Assembly: GCF_004323735.1 (NCBI RefSeq)
Contig: NZ_CP036455.1
Location: forward strand, 2,475,101 to 2,539,100
DNA length: 64,000 nucleotides
Source: Streptomonospora litoralis
Lineage (GTDB): Bacteria; Actinomycetota; Actinomycetes; Streptosporangiales; Streptosporangiaceae
Direction of reading: 5' to 3'
Program-made: the position numbers and the translations under genes
Notes under the pieces: generated by a model
Database searches by the model: none
What the model was told of the DNA's origin: nothing
The model's input: only the letters and a program-made list of their open reading frames with translations
Shown: piece after piece, positions 7,059 to 18,796 of the stretch
How the letters are laid out: each line of letters begins with the position of its first letter
Numbering within the stretch: position 1 is the first letter of the stretch

Positions 7059-9155
7059 GTGCGGCCGGTGAGCGATATCCAGCGCAAGAAGGCGCCGTTC
7101 GAGGTCGTCTCCGATATGACCCCGGCCGGCGACCAGCCTTCGGCCATCGCCGAGCTGAGCCGCAGGGTCGGTGCCGGGGACGACGACACCGTGCTGCTGG
7201 GCGCCACCGGTACCGGCAAGACCGCCACGGTGGCGTGGATGGCCGAGCAGGTGCAGCGGCCCATGCTGGTCATGCAGCCCAACAAGACTCTGGCCGCGCA
7301 GTTCGCCAACGAGCTGCGCGAGATGCTGCCCAACAACGCGGTCGAGTACTTCGTCTCCTACTACGACTACTACCAGCCCGAGGCCTACGTCCCGCAGACG
7401 GACACCTACATCGAGAAGGACTCCTCGATCAACGACGAGGTCGAGCGGCTGCGGCACTCCGCCACCAATTCGCTGCTGACCCGGCGCGACACGGTGGTGG
7501 TCTCCTCGGTCTCCTGCATCTACGGCCTGGGCACGCCCCAGGAGTACGTCGACCGCATGGCCGAGCTGGAGGTCGGCATGGAGGTCGACCGGGACGACCT
7601 GCTGCGCAAGCTCGTCGAGATGCAGTACACGCGCAACGACGTGTCCTTCACCCGGGGCACGTTCCGGGTGCGCGGCGACACCGTCGAGGTCATCCCGGTC
7701 TACGAGGAACTCGCCATCCGCATCGAGATGTTCGGCGACGAGATCGAGCGGCTGCTGACGCTGCACCCGCTCACCGGCGAGGTGCTGGGCACCGACGACC
7801 ACATGTACCTGTTCCCCGCCTCGCACTACGTCGCCGGGCCCGAGCGCCTGGAGCGCGCCGTCTCCCAGATCGAGGCCGAGCTCGCCGAGCGCCTCACCGA
7901 AATGGAGAACCAGAACAAGCTGCTCGAGGCGCAGCGGCTGCGCATGCGCACCACCTACGACCTGGAGATGCTGCGCCAGGTGGGCAGCTGCTCGGGCATC
8001 GAGAACTACTCGCGCCACTTCGACGGCCGCGAGCCGGGCAGCGCGCCCAACACGCTGCTCGACTACTTCCCCGAGGACTTCCTGCTGGTCGTCGACGAGT
8101 CCCACGTCACCGTGCCGCAGATCGGCGGCATGTACGAGGGCGACGCTTCGCGCAAGCGCACGCTGGTCGACCACGGCTTCCGCCTGCCATCCGCGCTGGA
8201 CAACCGCCCGCTGAAGTGGGAGGAGTTCACCGAGCGCATCGGCCAGACGGTCTACCTCTCGGCCACGCCGGGCCCCTACGAGCTGCGCCAGAGCGGCGGC
8301 GACGTCGTCGAGCAGGTCATCCGCCCCACCGGCCTGGTCGACCCCGAGGTCGTGGTCAAGGAGACCGACGGCCAGATCGACGACCTCGTGCACGAGATCC
8401 GCGAGCGCGCCGAGCGCGAGGAGCGGGTGCTGGTCACCACGCTGACCAAGAAGATGGCCGAGGACCTCACCGACTACTTCGCCGAGCTCGGCATCCGCGT
8501 GCGCTACCTGCACAGCGAGGTCGACACGCTGCGCCGGGTCGAGCTGCTGCGCGAGCTGCGGGTGGGCGAGTTCGACGTGCTCGTGGGCATCAATCTGCTG
8601 CGCGAGGGCCTGGACCTGCCGGAGGTCTCGCTGGTGTCGATCCTCGACGCGGACAAGGAGGGCTTCCTGCGCTCCTCCCGGTCGCTGATCCAGACCATCG
8701 GGCGGGCGGCGCGCAACGTGGCCGGCCAGGTGCACATGTACGCGGACGAGGTCACCGACTCCATGCGCGAGGCCCTCGACGAGACGAACCGGCGCCGCGC
8801 CAAGCAGCTCGCCTACAACGAGGAGCACGGCATCGATCCGCAGCCGCTGCGGAAGAAGATCGCCGACATCCTCGACTCGCTGGCGCGCGAGGACGTCGAC
8901 ACCGAGGAGCTGATGGGGACCGGTTACCGGCAGAGCAAGGCGCCGGTGCCCAACCTGTCCGCCGGCGGTGGCGAGCGCTCCAAGGAAGTCACGGAGATGC
9001 CGCGGGCCGAGTTGGCCCAGCTCATCGACCAGCTCGGCGAGCAGATGCACCAGGCGGCCTCCGACCTCCAGTTCGAGCTTGCCGCCCGGCTGCGCGACGA
9101 GATCAAGGAGCTCAAGCGCGAGCTGCGGGGGATGGACGCGGCCGGAGTGAGCTGA
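7059..9155 (+). CDS. uvrB: UvrABC excinuclease subunit B
   Basis: A full-length 698-residue UvrB, the damage-verifying helicase-like subunit of nucleotide excision repair. Walker A is at GATGTGKTA (about residues 48-55). The beta-hairpin that clamps DNA follows in [20 protein letters not shown]. The DEAD-like box is [11 protein letters not shown]. Helicase motifs V/VI are [13 protein letters not shown] and [13 protein letters not shown] domain for UvrC contact ends the protein ([20 protein letters not shown]). The start is GTG at 7059 with GGGGGAG and GAGG upstream. It is monocistronic here, as uvrA is not in the window. Confidence 0.98.
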   Translation: MRPVSDIQRKKAPFEVVSDMTPAGDQPSAIAELSRRVGAGDDDTVLLGATGTGKTATVAWMAEQVQRPMLVMQPNKTLAAQFANELREMLPNNAVEYFVSYYDYYQPEAYVPQTDTYIEKDSSINDEVERLRHSATNSLLTRRDTVVVSSVSCIYGLGTPQEYVDRMAELEVGMEVDRDDLLRKLVEMQYTRNDVSFTRGTFRVRGDTVEVIPVYEELAIRIEMFGDEIERLLTLHPLTGEVLGTDDHMYLFPASHYVAGPERLERAVSQIEAELAERLTEMENQNKLLEAQRLRMRTTYDLEMLRQVGSCSGIENYSRHFDGREPGSAPNTLLDYFPEDFLLVVDESHVTVPQIGGMYEGDASRKRTLVDHGFRLPSALDNRPLKWEEFTERIGQTVYLSATPGPYELRQSGGDVVEQVIRPTGLVDPEVVVKETDGQIDDLVHEIRERAEREERVLVTTLTKKMAEDLTDYFAELGIRVRYLHSEVDTLRRVELLRELRVGEFDVLVGINLLREGLDLPEVSLVSILDADKEGFLRSSRSLIQTIGRAARNVAGQVHMYADEVTDSMREALDETNRRRAKQLAYNEEHGIDPQPLRKKIADILDSLAREDVDTEELMGTGYRQSKAPVPNLSAGGGERSKEVTEMPRAELAQLIDQLGEQMHQAASDLQFELAARLRDEIKELKRELRGMDAAGVS

Positions 9156-9372
9156 GCCGGACCCGTGGGTGGGGCGCAGCTCCCCGGTGGGTGCGGAGGC
9201 GGCGGCGCGCCGACGGCGCCTCGGGTCTGTTGTGCGGCCGTGGCACCGGGCGGGTAGTGGGTCGCCTGGAGGAAAAGCGGCATCAGCGGCGGCGGCCCCT
9301 CCCGCCCGCGCCGGCGCTGTCCCGCTCCCGTGGCCGGGCGGGGGCGGCGCGCGGCGATTGGGCACGGTCAGT

Positions 9373-9433
9373 ATCCATTGCGCGGAAATCACCACGTCCA
9401 AGGCCGATCCGTGGTGATTTCCGCGCAATGGAT
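9373..9433. repeat. Perfect 24-bp inverted repeat with 13-base loop
   Basis: Bases 9373-9396 pair without mismatch with 9410-9433, and the loop is 9397-9409. The stem contains AAATCACCAC and is less GC-rich than a typical terminator of this genome. There is no T-run. It sits about 220 bases after uvrB and could be a terminator, a protein-binding site or the core of the surrounding repeat element. Confidence 0.7.
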
Positions 9434-9476
9434 GCCGCGAGACCCGACATAAAGGACATCCGGGTGCCCGATCGTC

Positions 9477-9536
9477 ACCGAGACTGCCTCTGGGACCGGT
9501 TTCGGCGCCGAAACCGTCTTTGGGCCCGTTCTCGGT
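9477..9536. repeat. 60-bp palindrome, copy A of a dispersed family
   Basis: Symmetric around 9506/9507. The centre TTTCGGCGCCGAAA is perfect over 20 bp (9497-9516) and the ends ACCGAGA and TCTCGGT match, while the middle of the arms is degenerate. From CGAG to the centre is exactly 28 bases, the same as in the copies at 24981-25036 and 54181-54238, with related arm sequence. Confidence 0.6.
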
Positions 9537-10090
9537 GCGCCGTCGGGCGCCCAACCGGCGGGCACCCCTGCCCGATACGCGCGGGCCCGGCCATCCGGCG
9601 CCGTGGCTGCCGCTTTTCCTCCAGACCACCCGCCGCCCGGCAGGCCACAAGGCCGCCCAGCGGCCCGAGCCGCCTTGTCCGGGGCGCCTTGCCCGCCTAC
9701 CGCCACCAGCGACGCACTTAACGAAGTATTACGAGATGCTTGTTCGCTTTGTCGGATTTCTTCGGATTCCGACGGGGTCGATCCGAGGGCGATAGCGTCG
9801 CCGCTCCGGCGCCGCGACTGATCCTGCCTGCCTTCGCGGCAACCCAAGCTCACAGCGGCGCGCCGTGCCGCCCGGTGCGGCGCCGGCTCCGCCGCCGCGC
9901 CGGGCGTCGCCCGGCCGATCCCGACCGGATGCTGCAGGGCCGCGCGCCGCCCGCGCCCGGTACGGACGGTGGCCGTGTGTACCCCGCAGGCGCCGTCCGC
10001 CCACGTCAGCGCGCCGCCCGCGGGTTCGGCCCCGGTCTGGGTAACAGAGCGCGAATCGGCTACGGTTGGACGTACCGGGCTTTGCCCCCG

Positions 10091-10114
10091 TGAAATTGCA
10101 TAGCGACAATTTCA
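10091..10114. promoter_or_regulatory. AT-rich inverted repeat upstream of GNAT gene
   Basis: TGAAATTG at 10091-10098 and CAATTTCA at 10107-10114 form a perfect 8-bp repeat around an 8-base spacer in otherwise GC-rich DNA. It lies about 170 bases before the GNAT start, where an operator could sit. The binding protein is unknown. Confidence 0.35.
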
Positions 10115-10281
10115 AAACGATCAGGGAAATTCTTGCCGCTTTGGCGAGCGAAGTTACACCTGAGACGCTACGGTCATCGTGTCCGTGTTGCGACGGTACG
10201 TGACCACTGATCGGCTCCAGACATGCCGCGCCGGTGAGCCGAGGGCGGGTGAGTGCGGGATTGCGCGGCCAGGGAGGTGGG

Positions 10282-11277
10282 ATGGGCGGTTATGTCGCCC
10301 GGGTGCGGAACGACGAGCTGCCCGGCAGCGGCGCGGAGTTCGACCTGCTGGTCGACTCCGCGGCCTCGCGCTGGCAGGAGGTCGACCACCTGCTGCCGGC
10401 GCCGACGCGCCCGCGCAAGAGTACCTATCCGCTGCTGACGGTCAGCGACCAGATCGGGCGGCCGGTGGCCACCGGAACCATGCGCTACTCCTGGCACCAG
10501 CCCGGCGAGGTCGGCCGGACGTGGGGCATGCCCGACCAGCACTGGCTCACGCCCATCGTCGGCGGGCCCGACCCCGGCCGCGCGCTCGACTCGCTGCTGT
10601 CGAGCTGGCGCGAGCAGCTGCAGCAGCTGCCCACCGGCACCGGTTCGGAGTCGGCGGCGCAGCTGACCTGGCCGGCCCGCGACGTCGTCGGCATACCGGC
10701 GCTGCAGGCCCACGGTCTGCAGCCCTACAGCGTGCTGGCCGCGCGCGAGCGCCGCCGGGGGGTGCCCCCCTCCCTGCCGCCGCGCGACGTCGCCATCCGG
10801 TTGGCCGACTCCCAGGACCTGACCCAGATCGTCAGCCTGCTCATGGAGGAGCACCGCTACGAGGAGTTCTTCGGCGGGGTGTTCATCCAGCCCGAGACGG
10901 CCGAGCAGACCCGCCGCGTCGCCGGGCGGGCGCTGTCCCGCTCGCCGTCGTGGGTGTGGCTGGCCGAGCGGCGCGGACGCCCCGTCGGCCTGGTCTGGGT
11001 GTCCCCGCCCGACCGTGCCCGCTGGGCCGCCCCGCTGGTGCGGGCCGCACCGGCCGCCCACATCGGCTACGGCGTGGTGGCCGAGGAGGAGCGCGGCCGC
11101 GGCATCGGCACGGCGCTCGTCAGCGAGGCCCACCAGGCGCTGGACGCACACAACGTCCAGGTGACCGTGCTCAACTACGCCATGATGAACCCGCTCTCCG
11201 GGCCCTTCTGGAGCCGCATGGGCTACCGGCCGGTGTGGACCACGTGGGAGGCCCGCCCGTCGCTGGCGCTGCGCTGA
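10282..11277 (+). CDS. GNAT family N-acetyltransferase, two-domain
   Basis: A 331-residue protein. The C-terminal half carries a recognisable GNAT fold: the acetyl-CoA pyrophosphate loop is GVVAEEERGRGIGTALVSEAH (about residues 270-290), followed by the VTVLNYAMMN strand and PFWSRMGYRP. The N-terminal half has no motif I can name but is typical of a conserved actinobacterial family. The substrate is unknown. ATG at 10282 is chosen because AGGGAGG stands at 10271-10277. An upstream GTG at 10234 in the same frame would add 16 residues without a ribosome-binding site. Confidence 0.82.
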   Translation: MGGYVARVRNDELPGSGAEFDLLVDSAASRWQEVDHLLPAPTRPRKSTYPLLTVSDQIGRPVATGTMRYSWHQPGEVGRTWGMPDQHWLTPIVGGPDPGRALDSLLSSWREQLQQLPTGTGSESAAQLTWPARDVVGIPALQAHGLQPYSVLAARERRRGVPPSLPPRDVAIRLADSQDLTQIVSLLMEEHRYEEFFGGVFIQPETAEQTRRVAGRALSRSPSWVWLAERRGRPVGLVWVSPPDRARWAAPLVRAAPAAHIGYGVVAEEERGRGIGTALVSEAHQALDAHNVQVTVLNYAMMNPLSGPFWSRMGYRPVWTTWEARPSLALR

Positions 11278-11607
11278 CCGCGGCGCGGGGGCGGCGCGTG
11301 CCCCCGTCGAACGGGGATCTCGGGTCGGGAAGGGTGCGGCCTTCGGGTGCGGCCCGGCAGGTGGGATGATCCCCCGCATGCGGCCGCCGTCGGGGCATGC
11401 GGGACACCCGGCGGCACCGGGCGGCCCGCCCGGTCGGTGGGCGACCGCTGCTCCGCCCCGAAGCCCGGCGGGCCAATATGCTGGGCTGTGCGAGGCGCCG
11501 CGTGTGCTTCCGCGGTGCGGGCTCCGCCCCGCGGGCGCACACGCGGCGCCGTGGAAACCGGCGGCGCATCCGCCGGTGGGCAGTCGTCGGAAACGGGAAG
11601 TGGCGCA
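11278..11607 (+). other. Intergenic region upstream of HMG-CoA lyase
   Basis: No credible gene here. The main structure is the long hairpin at 11494-11550 described separately. A shorter GC hairpin after the GNAT stop (around 11283-11306) may terminate that gene. No clear -35/-10 pair was found. Confidence 0.4.
11494..11550. repeat. 57-base cruciform: 14-bp stem with inner hairpin
   Basis: GGCGCCGCGTGTGC (11494-11507) pairs perfectly with 11537-11550. The interior (11508-11536) folds again through GCGGGC and GCCC. It ends 57 bases before the start of the HMG-CoA lyase gene. That position suits a transcription terminator, an attenuator or an operator, and the sequence alone does not decide. 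Confidence 0.5.
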
Positions 11608-12519
11608 ATGGCCGCGCAGCAGGTGGAGATCGTCGAGGTCGGGCCCCGCGACGGGCTGCAGAACGAGCAGACGCCGCTGTCGGTGGCGCAGAAGGTCGAG
11701 CTGATCGAGCGGCTGGCCGCGGTGGGTGCCCGCCGCATCGAGGCGGTCAGCTTCGTGAACCCCAAGCGGGTGCCCCAGATGGCCGGTGCCGAAGAGGTCA
11801 TGGCCGAGGTTCCGCGCAGCGATGCCGTCTCCTACATCGGCCTGGTGCTCAACCGCCGCGGCCTGGACCGGGCACTGGAGGCCGGAGTGGACGAGGTCAA
11901 CGTCGCCATTCCCGCCACCGACGGGTTCTCCCGGCGCAACCAGGGCTGCTCGGTGGATGAGATGAGTGACGCCTTCGACGACATCGCCGCGGCGGCGGCC
12001 GACGCCGGGATGCCCATCAGCGCGACCGTCTCCACCGCCTTCGGCTGCCCCTTCGACGGAGAGACCGACCCCGCGCGCGTGGTCGGGGTGGCCCGGCGGG
12101 CGGCCGCCGCGGGCGCCGTGGAGATCGCCCTGGCCGACACCATCGGCGTGGGCGTGCCCCACCAGGTGGCCGACCTGGTCGGGCGTGTCCGCGAGGTCGC
12201 GGCCGGCGCCCGGCTGCGCTGCCACTTCCACAACACCCGCAACACCGGCTACGCCAACGCCCACACCGCCGTCGAGCACGGGGTGGCGGTTCTGGACGCA
12301 AGCGTCGGCGGTTTCGGCGGCTGCCCGTTCGCCCCCGGCGCGGCCGGAAACATCGCCACCGAGGACCTCGTCTTCCAACTCGAACGCACCGGCCTGCCAA
12401 CGGGCATCGACGTCACCGAGACGGCCCGCACGGGCATGTGGCTGGGCTCGGCCCTGGGCACACCCCCGACGGCACTGCTGGGGCGGGCGGGTGTTTTCCC
12501 GGCGCCGCATCAGGAGTAG
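11608..12519 (+). CDS. mvaB: Hydroxymethylglutaryl-CoA lyase
   Basis: A 303-residue DRE-TIM metallolyase that splits HMG-CoA into acetoacetate and acetyl-CoA, the last step of leucine degradation. Diagnostic features are the substrate/metal loop VGPRDGLQNE at residues 8-17 and SFVNPKRVPQMAG. HFHNTRNTGYAN carries the metal-binding histidines. The mobile-loop cysteine lies in GGFGGCPFAPGAAGN. The start is ATG at 11608 with GGGAAG upstream, and the frame is open further 5' but without similarity. No acyl-CoA carboxylase or dehydrogenase gene lies next to it, unlike many leucine-degradation operons. Confidence 0.93.
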   Translation: MAAQQVEIVEVGPRDGLQNEQTPLSVAQKVELIERLAAVGARRIEAVSFVNPKRVPQMAGAEEVMAEVPRSDAVSYIGLVLNRRGLDRALEAGVDEVNVAIPATDGFSRRNQGCSVDEMSDAFDDIAAAAADAGMPISATVSTAFGCPFDGETDPARVVGVARRAAAAGAVEIALADTIGVGVPHQVADLVGRVREVAAGARLRCHFHNTRNTGYANAHTAVEHGVAVLDASVGGFGGCPFAPGAAGNIATEDLVFQLERTGLPTGIDVTETARTGMWLGSALGTPPTALLGRAGVFPAPHQE

Positions 12520-12525
12520 AACCGC

Positions 12526-12553
12526 GCCACCGGCGTGCGGGCGCGCCGGTGGC
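12526..12553 (+). terminator. Hairpin between convergent mvaB and ABC permease genes
   Basis: GCCACCGGCG (12526-12535) pairs with 12544-12553 around an 8-base loop, starting 6 bases after the mvaB stop. There is no T-run, as is usual for actinobacterial terminators. It can act in both directions. Confidence 0.5.
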
Positions 12554-12623
12554 CCGGGATCGGCGCGGCGGCGCGCGTCGCAGGAGTGCACGCCGCGGCC
12601 GTGCGGGGCGAGGCTCCGACGGT

Positions 12624-13391
12624 TTAATCCCACCGGAAGAGCGCAGCCGCGACGGCGACGCCCACGGCGATCGTCACGCCCGGTCCGGCCAGGTGAACCG
12701 GTTCGAGGGCGCCGCCGGTCCAGGCCGTCGACAGGCCCTCCACCGCCGCGCCGAACGGCAGCCATGCGCCGACGGTCGCAACGGCGTCGGGCAGGGTGTC
12801 GCGACCGCCGAACAGGCCCCCGAGGGCGCCGACGGCGAAGAACACGACCAGTCCGATCGCGACCGCGGAGTTGGGCGTCGGCGCGATAGCCGCGACGATC
12901 ATGCCGACGGCGTACATCGATGCCATCGCCAGTACGAAGACGCCGAGGGCGGAGGCGAGGTGGACCGGCGGCTCGGCGCCGAACACCAGCACCGCCACCG
13001 CGAGCGCCGCGGTGACCCCGATGATCGCCTGGATCGCGCTGACCACCGCCTGGGCGACGAGCACCATCGCCGGTGACGCGGGGGTGGCTGACAATCGGCG
13101 CAGAACGCCGGTGCGGCGGTAGTACGCCAGAAAACTCGGCATGTTGATGATGCCGATGGTGGCGACGACCATGGTCAGCACCAGCGGTAGCACGAACACT
13201 TCCAGCGCGGTCTGCCCGCCGGCGGCGACCGCGTCGCCGGCCCCCTGGGCGCTCATCACGAGGATGAGCAGGGGCAGCCCGATGGGAACGACGAGTCCGG
13301 CGGTGTCGCGTGCGACCATCCTGGCCTCGCAACCGATCAGCGTCAGCCAGGCTTTCGGGCCCGGGCGGCGTGCCTCCACGGTGGTGCTCAT
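12624..13391 (-). CDS. ABC-2 type transporter permease
   Basis: A 255-residue integral membrane protein with six hydrophobic segments. It shows the ABC-2 pattern (an initial RDTAGLVVPIGLPLLIL helix, a cytoplasmic YYRRTGVLRRLSATP loop that contacts the ATPase, and a last helix FRWD). With the ATPase encoded immediately upstream it forms an exporter of the drug/lipid efflux type. The start ATG at 13391 overlaps the ATPase stop by four bases. The adjacent divergent two-component system probably controls it. Confidence 0.88.
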   Translation of the reverse strand: MSTTVEARRPGPKAWLTLIGCEARMVARDTAGLVVPIGLPLLILVMSAQGAGDAVAAGGQTALEVFVLPLVLTMVVATIGIINMPSFLAYYRRTGVLRRLSATPASPAMVLVAQAVVSAIQAIIGVTAALAVAVLVFGAEPPVHLASALGVFVLAMASMYAVGMIVAAIAPTPNSAVAIGLVVFFAVGALGGLFGGRDTLPDAVATVGAWLPFGAAVEGLSTAWTGGALEPVHLAGPGVTIAVGVAVAAALFRWD

Positions 13392-14125
13392 TCGCCGTCC
13401 TCCAGTTCTTTTCCGGTGAGTGCGACGAACGCGCCGTCGAGGTCGTCGGTCCCCGCGCGTGCGACCAGGCCGGCGGGCGTGTCGAGCGCGACGGCGCGCC
13501 CCGAGTCGATGAGGACCACGCGGTCGCAGAGGCGCTGGACCTCCTCCATGGCGTGGCTTACCAGCAGGACGGTGACGTCCTCGTCGCGCAGGCGCTCAAT
13601 CGCCTCCCACATCCGCCTCTTGCCCCGCGGGTCGAGCCCCGTGGTGAGCTCGTCGAGGATCACGACGCGGGGCCGCCCGGCAAGAGCGAGGGCGATGGAC
13701 AGTCGCTGCTGCTGGCCGCCGGAGAGCTTCTCGAAGCGGATGCCGCGCTGATCGGACAGGCCGACGAGTTCCAGAAGTTCCCCGGCGGGCCGCGGGTCGG
13801 GGTAGAAGCTGCGGTACAGGGCGACGAGTTCGGCGACGGTCAGCGCCTGATGCAGGTTGGCGTGCTGCAGCTGGACCCCGAGAACCTGGCGGACCTTCGC
13901 GCGATCACGCTCGGGATCCAAGCCCAAGACGCTGACCTGTCCGCTGTCGGGCGCGCGCAGCCCCGCGATCATCTCGACCAGCGTGGTCTTCCCTGCGCCG
14001 TTGGCCCCGAGGATGCCCAGTACCGTTCCCGCATCGACCCGAAGGTCCAGGTCGTCGACCGCGACCTTGCCGCCGTACCGTTTGCGAAGCCTCTCAGCGT
14101 GGACCGCCCATCCCGTGCTGTTCAT
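13388..14125 (-). CDS. ABC transporter ATP-binding protein (ABC-2 exporter)
   Basis: A 245-residue ATPase with Walker A GANGAGKTT, Q-loop QLQHANL, signature LSGGQQQRL, Walker B RVVILDELTTGLDP and the switch histidine in LLVSHAME. It belongs to the CcmA/DrrA-like exporter group. The ATG at 14125 (MNSTGWAVHAERL) is preferred to an upstream in-frame start at 14215, because the longer version would run through the inverted repeat at 14157-14206. Coupled to the permease. Confidence 0.9.
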   Translation of the reverse strand: MNSTGWAVHAERLRKRYGGKVAVDDLDLRVDAGTVLGILGANGAGKTTLVEMIAGLRAPDSGQVSVLGLDPERDRAKVRQVLGVQLQHANLHQALTVAELVALYRSFYPDPRPAGELLELVGLSDQRGIRFEKLSGGQQQRLSIALALAGRPRVVILDELTTGLDPRGKRRMWEAIERLRDEDVTVLLVSHAMEEVQRLCDRVVLIDSGRAVALDTPAGLVARAGTDDLDGAFVALTGKELEDGE

Positions 14126-14156
14126 GGCGGAGAGCCTAGGCAGAGGGACCGGTGGC

Positions 14157-14206
14157 GCGCCTGTGCCGGAAGTCAGCTCGCCGACGATGACTTCCGGCAC
14201 AGGCGC
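14157..14206. promoter_or_regulatory. Perfect 19-bp inverted repeat in the divergent exporter/two-component promoter region
   Basis: Bases 14157-14175 pair perfectly with 14188-14206 around a 12-base spacer. The arms end in CCGGAAGTCA and begin TGACTTCCGG. The repeat lies between the exporter start (14125) and the sensor-kinase start (14236), the only upstream region both operons share. Binding by the LuxR-type response regulator encoded at 15336 is the simplest inference. Confidence 0.6.
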
Positions 14207-14235
14207 CCTGCGCACTCGGGCTTTAGTGTGGCGCT

Positions 14236-15335
14236 ATGCGAAAACTCGGGCCTGCGGAGTGGTCGGGCCTGGCGATGCTCGTCGTGTCGGTCGTGGTGGC
14301 CGGACCGGTGCTGGCGGGACTGATCGATCCGGTGATCGCCCGCGGCTGGTGGACCGTGCTGTTCGCGCTGTTCATCGCCATGCTGCTGGTCGCGGTCGCG
14401 GACCAACCTCCGGCAGGCGTGCGGTATGCGGCTTTCGCCGTGTCGGTCGCGGCGTCCTGGGCGGCGCTGCTGACCGCCTCCAACCTGGGAGTGCTGCCGG
14501 TCCTGCTGGTCCTCACAGCGGCAGCGAGCGTCTATACCGTGCGGTTGCGCATCGGCTTCCTCGTCGTCGCGCTCAATACGGCCGTCGTCGCGTCCGCCGC
14601 CGTGCAGCACTCGGGCGCGGTCGCCGACGTGCTGCTCTCGACGGGCTTCTACCTGCTGATTCAGACGGCGACGCTGCTGGGCTCGGTCGCGCTCGTCCGT
14701 GAGCAGCGGACGCGCCGGGAGCTGGCCGGCGCCCATGTCGAGCTGCAGGCGGCGACGGTCCTGCTGGCGGAGTCGGCGCGCACCGCGGAGCGGCTGCGGA
14801 TATCTCGCGACCTGCACGACCTCATCGGCCATCAGCTGACTGTGCTGACACTCGAATTGGAGGCGGCGCGGCACAGCGAGGGCACGCGGGCGCGCGGGCA
14901 CGCCGACAAGGCGCACGCGGTAGCGCGCGGCCTGCTGGCCGATGTGCGGGAGACGGTGGGGGAGTTGCGCGCCGAGCCGTCGGATCTCGCCGAGGCATTG
15001 CGCAACGTGGTCCGCGATCTGCCCGGCCTGCAGGTGTCGATCGACGTCGACCCGCGTGTCCGGGTCAACGAGGAGCAGTTGGCCGCACTCGTGCGAGCCG
15101 TGCAGGAGATCGCCACCAACACGATCCGCCACGCCCACTCCCGCGAACTGCGGATCGAGGTCTCCTCCGAGGCGTCCGGCGCCGTCCTGACAGCGGTGGA
15201 CTCCGGACGCGGCGCACGGCGCCCGATACCCGGCAACGGCCTGCGCGGCCTCACCGAGCGGTTCGAGGCCCTCGGCGGCGGTGTGACCTTCGACGCCGGC
15301 GAGGGATTCCGGGTCACCGCCCGGGTGCCGGTGCC

Positions 15336-15339
<4 letters not shown>
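14236..15339 (+). CDS. Sensor histidine kinase, HisKA_3 (NarL/DesK) type
   Basis: A 367-residue membrane kinase. About five hydrophobic segments fill residues 10-150. The phospho-acceptor histidine is in LRISRDLHDLIGHQLT (about residue 197), the HisKA_3 signature. The ATPase domain has an N box at VQEIATNTIRHAHS and a glycine-rich lid at IPGNGLRGLTERFEALGG. It should autophosphorylate in response to an unknown, probably membrane-related, signal and pass phosphate to the regulator encoded next. The response-regulator gene overlaps its stop by four bases (GTGA). Confidence 0.93.
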
Positions 15340-18569
<3,230 letters not shown>

Positions 18570-18591
18570 ACGCGGGCGGCGGCGCGGCCGG

Positions 18592-18628
18592 GGCGACCCG
18601 GGGCGGGCGGCCCCCGCCCCGGGTCGCC
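18592..18628 (+). terminator. Strong hairpin after the Nudix gene
   Basis: A perfect 16-bp stem, 18592-18607 with 18613-18628, around a 5-base loop. It begins 22 bases after the Nudix stop and has no T-run. It probably ends the pyrG transcript. Confidence 0.65.
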
Positions 18629-18796
18629 GTCCCGCTTCCCGTCCGATATCCGGCGCGGTGTCCGAGTCGGCGCGCTCGTGCGGGTTGTCGCCGGTGTGGT
18701 GGTCGCACGCGTTGCGGGCGGTATCGCCGTGTCGGGGATGCGATGTCGGCGGTGTGTGGCATGATCGCCCCGACTCTGCCCACGCGCGGAAGGCGG

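Larger units (their letters stand above)
9264..9640. repeat. Degenerate long inverted repeat, outer arms
   Basis: TGGAGGAAAAGCGGCA at 9267-9282 is repeated in reverse complement at 9608-9623. Further matching blocks extend outward on both sides (CCGGGCGG at 9246-9253 against its complement near 9633-9640). The arms are about 340 bases apart and enclose two further hairpins. No transposase frame lies between them, so a MITE-like or otherwise non-autonomous element is possible. Confidence 0.5.
9156..10281 (+). other. 1.1-kb gene-free interval with nested inverted repeats
   Basis: No frame in this interval has a family match, codon-position bias or a good ribosome-binding site. It instead holds an outer degenerate inverted repeat with arms near 9264-9285 and 9601-9626. 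Inside is a 24-bp perfect stem at 9373-9433 and the palindrome at 9477-9536. An AT-rich operator-like repeat lies at 10091-10114 just before the GNAT gene. The arrangement resembles a small non-coding repetitive element. Confidence 0.5.

Noticed and set aside
6963-9650. Minus-strand frame of about 895 codons across uvrB
   Set aside because: A mirror of the uvrB codon pattern, rich in Leu/His/Asp/Val with no domain. The plus strand encodes a complete UvrB.
9729-10115. Minus-strand frame of 128 codons in the uvrB-GNAT gap
   Set aside because: No domain, no ribosome-binding site, Arg/Gly-biased, and it runs through an inverted repeat.
14126-14215. Upstream start of the exporter ATPase at 14215
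   Set aside because: It would place the 19-bp inverted repeat inside the coding region and add residues unlike the family. ATG 14125 fits the ABC ATPase start.
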